Positions 40,913 to 46,496 of a stretch of 46,496 nt of DNA are shown here, piece after piece. The stretch spans positions 1 through 46,496 of the forward strand of contig NZ_MSGP01000144.1 of NCBI RefSeq assembly GCF_002078235.1, in the 5' to 3' direction. The notes beneath the pieces were generated by a model. The model was not told where the DNA came from. It ran no database searches and saw only the letters and a list, made by a program, of their open reading frames with translations. A program made the position numbers and the translations under genes. The DNA comes from Streptomyces viridosporus (GTDB lineage: Bacteria > Actinomycetota > Actinomycetes > Streptomycetales > Streptomycetaceae). Positions within the stretch are counted from its first letter, which is position 1. Each line of letters begins with the position of its first letter.

Positions 40913-41862
40913 ATGGTTGCATTCCTCCGGCTCGCGCTGCGCCGCGTCGCGATGATGCCGGTGATGGTGCTCGGCATCGCGCTGCTCGTGTTCGTGGTGC
41001 TGCAGTTCTCGCCGGCCGACCCCGCGTACAACGCGCTCGGTGACAGCGCGAGCCCCGAGGCGCGTGCCGCGTTCGCCGAGGAGCACGGTCTCGACGACCC
41101 GCTACCGGTGCGGTACTTCGCCTTCCTGGGCGATCTGGTGCAGGGGGACCTCGGTGTCACCGTGCCGCCGAGCCAGCCCGTCGCCGACCGGATCGCCACC
41201 GCGTTCCCGCTGACCCTGCAGCTGACGCTGCTCGGCCTCTCGCTGGCCATCGTCCTGGCCCTGGTCTTCGGCGTCACCAGCGCCGTCCACCGCGACCGCT
41301 GGCCCGACCAGGTCTTCCGGGTGCTGTCGATGGTCGGCATCGCCCTGCCCTCGTTCTGGCTCGGTGTCCTGCTCATCCAGCAGTTCGCGCTGAACACCCC
41401 GGTCTTCCCGACCGGCGGCTACGTCAATCCGGCCGACTCCTTCTCCGGCTGGCTGGAGAGCCTCGCCCTGCCCGCCGTCGCCCTCGCCCTGCCGGTCGCC
41501 TCCTCACTGGCCCGCCTGGTCCGCACCTCGATGGTCGCCGAACTCGACCGCGACTACGTGCGCACCGCCCGGGGCAGCGGTCTGCCGCCGTTCCTGATCA
41601 TCCGGTCGGTGCTGCGCAACTCCCTGATCACCCCGCTGACCGTGCTCGGCGTCAAGGTCGGCTACATGCTCAGCGGCGCCGTCGTCATCGAGGCGATCTT
41701 CGACCTGCCCGGCATGGGCAAGCTGATCCTCGAGGGTGTCACCGGGGGCGACGTCGGCCTGGTCCAGGGCACCGTGCTCACCATCGCGGTCGCCTTCCTC
41801 GTGGTCAACGTCGTCGTCGACCTGCTCTACCTGCTCGTCAACCCGCGCATCAGGACGGTGTG

Positions 41863-41863
<1 letters not shown>
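40913..41863 (+). CDS. ABC importer permease (DppB/OppB type; SatB-like)
   Basis: Permease of 316 aa with six membrane helices, beginning with LALRRVAMMPVMVLGIALLVFVVLQF. The cytoplasmic coupling loop is of the DppB type (ELDRDYVRTARGSGLPPFLIIRSVLRN, with the ARGSG core of the EAA motif). It forms the heterodimeric channel with the permease half of the next gene product. AGGAAC lies 6 nt before ATG 40913. The stop codon overlaps the next start (TGATG). Confidence 0.9.
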
Positions 41864-44885
<3,022 letters not shown>

Positions 44886-44891
44886 CGGCCG

Positions 44892-44924
44892 CCGGGCGGT
44901 GCTCCGTCGCCGCGTACCGCCCGG
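44892..44924 (+). terminator. Terminator of the ABC importer operon
   Basis: A 9-bp stem CCGGGCGGT/ACCGCCCGG with a 15-nt loop, starting 7 nt after the stop codon of the last importer gene. Confidence 0.55.
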
Positions 44925-45052
44925 GGCGGGGGCCGTCGTCCTCCTCTCCTCCCCCTGACCTGCGGGCGACCGTCCGGACCGCGGGCGCCCGGCGGTGTTC
45001 AACCGGGTCGGGAGGGGGACCCGGGGCGGGGGAAGCACGGAGGGAGTCCGAC

Positions 45053-45238
45053 ATGGCCGACGACGACTTCTACACACGTGACCGCCCGGAGAACCCGGGG
45101 CTCCCGGAGGACCGTCCCAGGGGCGGCGGCCCGGAGGACACATCGGCCCGGAGCGGGACCCGTCGGGGAAAGCAGGTGTGGGTCATCATCGGGCTCATCG
45201 CCCTGCTGATCATCCTTCTGGCGCTCCTGATGCCCTGA
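45053..45238 (+). CDS. Small membrane protein of unknown function
   Basis: A 61-aa protein. The N-terminal 40 residues are hydrophilic and disordered-looking (many Asp, Arg, Pro, Gly). A single C-terminal membrane helix follows (VWVIIGLIALLIILLALLM), ending at Pro61, so it is probably tail-anchored. A strong ribosome site (ACGGAGGGAG) precedes ATG 45053. Similar short proteins of a DUF type are common in Streptomyces, but I do not recognise a function. It stands alone between the importer operon and the lipoate ligase gene. Confidence 0.7.
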   Translation: MADDDFYTRDRPENPGLPEDRPRGGGPEDTSARSGTRRGKQVWVIIGLIALLIILLALLMP

Positions 45239-45380
45239 GCCGCCACCGGCCCGTCCGAGGTCCGGCCCGTCCGGTCGCCCCGGGCGGGACCGTCCGTGCG
45301 CGGCCGCGGCCCCGCGCCGGCCGGGAACACCGCGACCGCCTCCGCTGTTGACCCTCAGCGGTACAACGAAAGGCGGAGCC

Positions 45381-46445
45381 GTGCACGGTGAGTACAAGGT
45401 CCCCGGCGGCAAGCTCGTCGTCGTGGACGTGGACGTGGAGGACGGCGTGCTGCGCCGCGTACGCGTGGCGGGCGACTTCTTCCTCGAACCGGACGAGGCG
45501 CTCGACGCCGTGAACCGCGCCCTGGACGGGGCCCCCGCCGACACCGACGCCGCCGGGCTCGCCGCGCGGATCGACGCGGCCCTCCCCGAGGGGACCGTGA
45601 TGTACGGGCTGACCTCGGAGGGCGTCGGCATCGCGGTGCGCCGCGCGCTCGCGCACGCCACCGACTGGACCGACTACGACTGGCAGGTGATCCACGAGGG
45701 CCCGCAGGCCCCGGCGCTGCACATGGCGCTGGACGAGGTGCTCACCGCCGAGGTCGCCGCGGGACGCCGGCCGCCGACGCTGAGGGTGTGGGAGTGGGGC
45801 GCCCCGGCCGTGATCATCGGCAGCTTCCAGTCCCTGCGCAACGAGGTCGACCCCGAGGGCGCCCGGCGGCACGGCATCGAGGTCGTGCGCCGGATCTCCG
45901 GCGGCGGCGCGATGTTCGTGGAGCCCGGCAACACCATCACCTACTCCCTGTCGGTGCCCGAGGCGCTGGTGCAGGGGCTGTCCTTCCAGGACAGCTACGC
46001 CTACCTCGACGACTGGGTGCTCGGCGCGCTCGGCGACATGGGGATCAGGGCCTGGTACCAGCCGCTGAACGACATCGCCACCGACCAGGGCAAGATCGCC
46101 GGCGCCGCCCAGAAGCGGATCGTGGGCCCGGACGGCGGCCCCGGCGCCGTACTGCACCACGTGACCATGGCCTACGACATCGACGCCGACAAGATGCTCG
46201 ACGTGCTCCGCATCGGCAAGGAGAAGATGTCCGACAAGGGCACCAAGAGCGCGAAGAAGCGGGTGGACCCGCTGCGCCGGCAGACCGGCCTGCCGCGCGA
46301 GACCGTCATCGACCGCATGATCGACTCCTTCCGCGCCCGGTACGGACTCGCCCACGGCAAGGTGACGGACGAGGAACTGGCCCGCGCCCGGGAACTGGCC
46401 CGGACGAAGTTCACCACCCCGGAGTGGACCGCCCGCGTGCCGTGA
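45381..46445 (+). CDS. lplA: Lipoate-protein ligase A family protein with N-terminal accessory domain
   Basis: A 354-aa protein. Residues 1-90 form an accessory domain like the C-terminal domain of LplA (GGKLVVVDVDVEDGVLRRVRVAGDFFLEP). From about residue 100 comes the catalytic domain, with RRISGGGAMF (170-179) for lipoyl-AMP binding and the catalytic Lys238 in DQGKIAGAAQKR. It would attach lipoate or octanoate to E2 and GcvH proteins. The order is the reverse of Escherichia coli LplA, where the accessory domain is C-terminal. GTG 45381 has AAAGGCGGAG in front and starts exactly at the domain; the GTG/TTG frame upstream adds only 11 residues. Confidence 0.87.
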   Translation: MHGEYKVPGGKLVVVDVDVEDGVLRRVRVAGDFFLEPDEALDAVNRALDGAPADTDAAGLAARIDAALPEGTVMYGLTSEGVGIAVRRALAHATDWTDYDWQVIHEGPQAPALHMALDEVLTAEVAAGRRPPTLRVWEWGAPAVIIGSFQSLRNEVDPEGARRHGIEVVRRISGGGAMFVEPGNTITYSLSVPEALVQGLSFQDSYAYLDDWVLGALGDMGIRAWYQPLNDIATDQGKIAGAAQKRIVGPDGGPGAVLHHVTMAYDIDADKMLDVLRIGKEKMSDKGTKSAKKRVDPLRRQTGLPRETVIDRMIDSFRARYGLAHGKVTDEELARARELARTKFTTPEWTARVP

Positions 46446-46476
46446 CGGCGGGCGCGCACCGCCTCTTCGCGGGGCC

Positions 46477-46496
46477 GGCCCGGCACGTGCCGGGCC
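46477..46496. terminator. Perfect 20-bp palindrome after the lipoate ligase gene
   Basis: GGCCCGGCAC followed directly by its complement, 31 bp past the stop codon and reaching the window edge. Likely the terminator of the ligase gene. Confidence 0.5.

Noticed and set aside
40932..41397. Antisense frame opposite the permease gene
   Set aside because: Mirror of a membrane-protein gene with biased codons and no domain; a shadow only.

Overview
The window is high-GC actinobacterial DNA, almost certainly from a Streptomyces chromosome. Third-codon GC is extreme, GTG and TTG starts with GGAGG-type ribosome sites are frequent, genes sit in tight ATGA/GTGA overlaps, the rare TTA codon occurs only in antibiotic genes, and promoter-like sites resemble HrdB (TTGAC-N17-TAnnnT). 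I see no rRNA, tRNA, CRISPR array, transposase or prophage.

Region 1 (1-22406) is a moenomycin-type (moe) phosphoglycolipid antibiotic cluster. An ABC exporter (minus strand) diverges from moeE5-moeF5-moeGT1-moeH5-moeK5-GT-moeM5 (plus). A bidirectional terminator separates moeM5 from moeO5-moeN5 (minus). A second ABC transporter (ATPase then permease, minus) diverges from three glycosyltransferases (plus), which converge on moeS5-moeR5 (minus). By family knowledge, MoeO5 joins a farnesyl chain to 3-phosphoglycerate. Five glycosyltransferases then build the oligosaccharide. MoeE5 supplies UDP-galacturonate, MoeR5/MoeS5 supply a 6-deoxy-HexNAc (chinovosamine), MoeF5 amidates, MoeK5 C-methylates, MoeM5 carbamoylates, MoeN5 extends the lipid to C25, and MoeH5 makes an amide to a terminal unit. 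In-frame TTA codons in moeE5, moeO5 and moeR5 predict bldA dependence. The C5N (aminocyclopentanedione) genes are not in the window.

Region 2 (22407-31486) starts with a gamma-butyrolactone-receptor-like TetR regulator next to moeS5, with an operator-like dyad behind it. It continues with a HAD phosphatase, a macrodomain protein coupled to a FAD oxidoreductase, an inositol-monophosphatase-like enzyme, a gamma-glutamyltransferase-like hydrolase and a DHA2 drug exporter. These look like ordinary chromosomal genes.

Region 3 (31487-44885) is a sialic-acid scavenging island. The minus-strand set is a CE7 esterase, a secreted GH33 sialidase, nanA, nanK, nanE and an M20 amidohydrolase. A FadR/FCD GntR regulator follows. 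The plus-strand set is a peptide-type ABC importer: Tat lipoprotein, permease, permease-ATPase fusion and ATPase. The same 17-bp sequence, in opposite orientation, lies just downstream of the predicted promoter of each divergent arm, giving a simple two-operon regulon.

Region 4 (44886-46496) holds a small membrane protein and a lipoate-protein ligase homologue with its accessory domain at the N-terminus.
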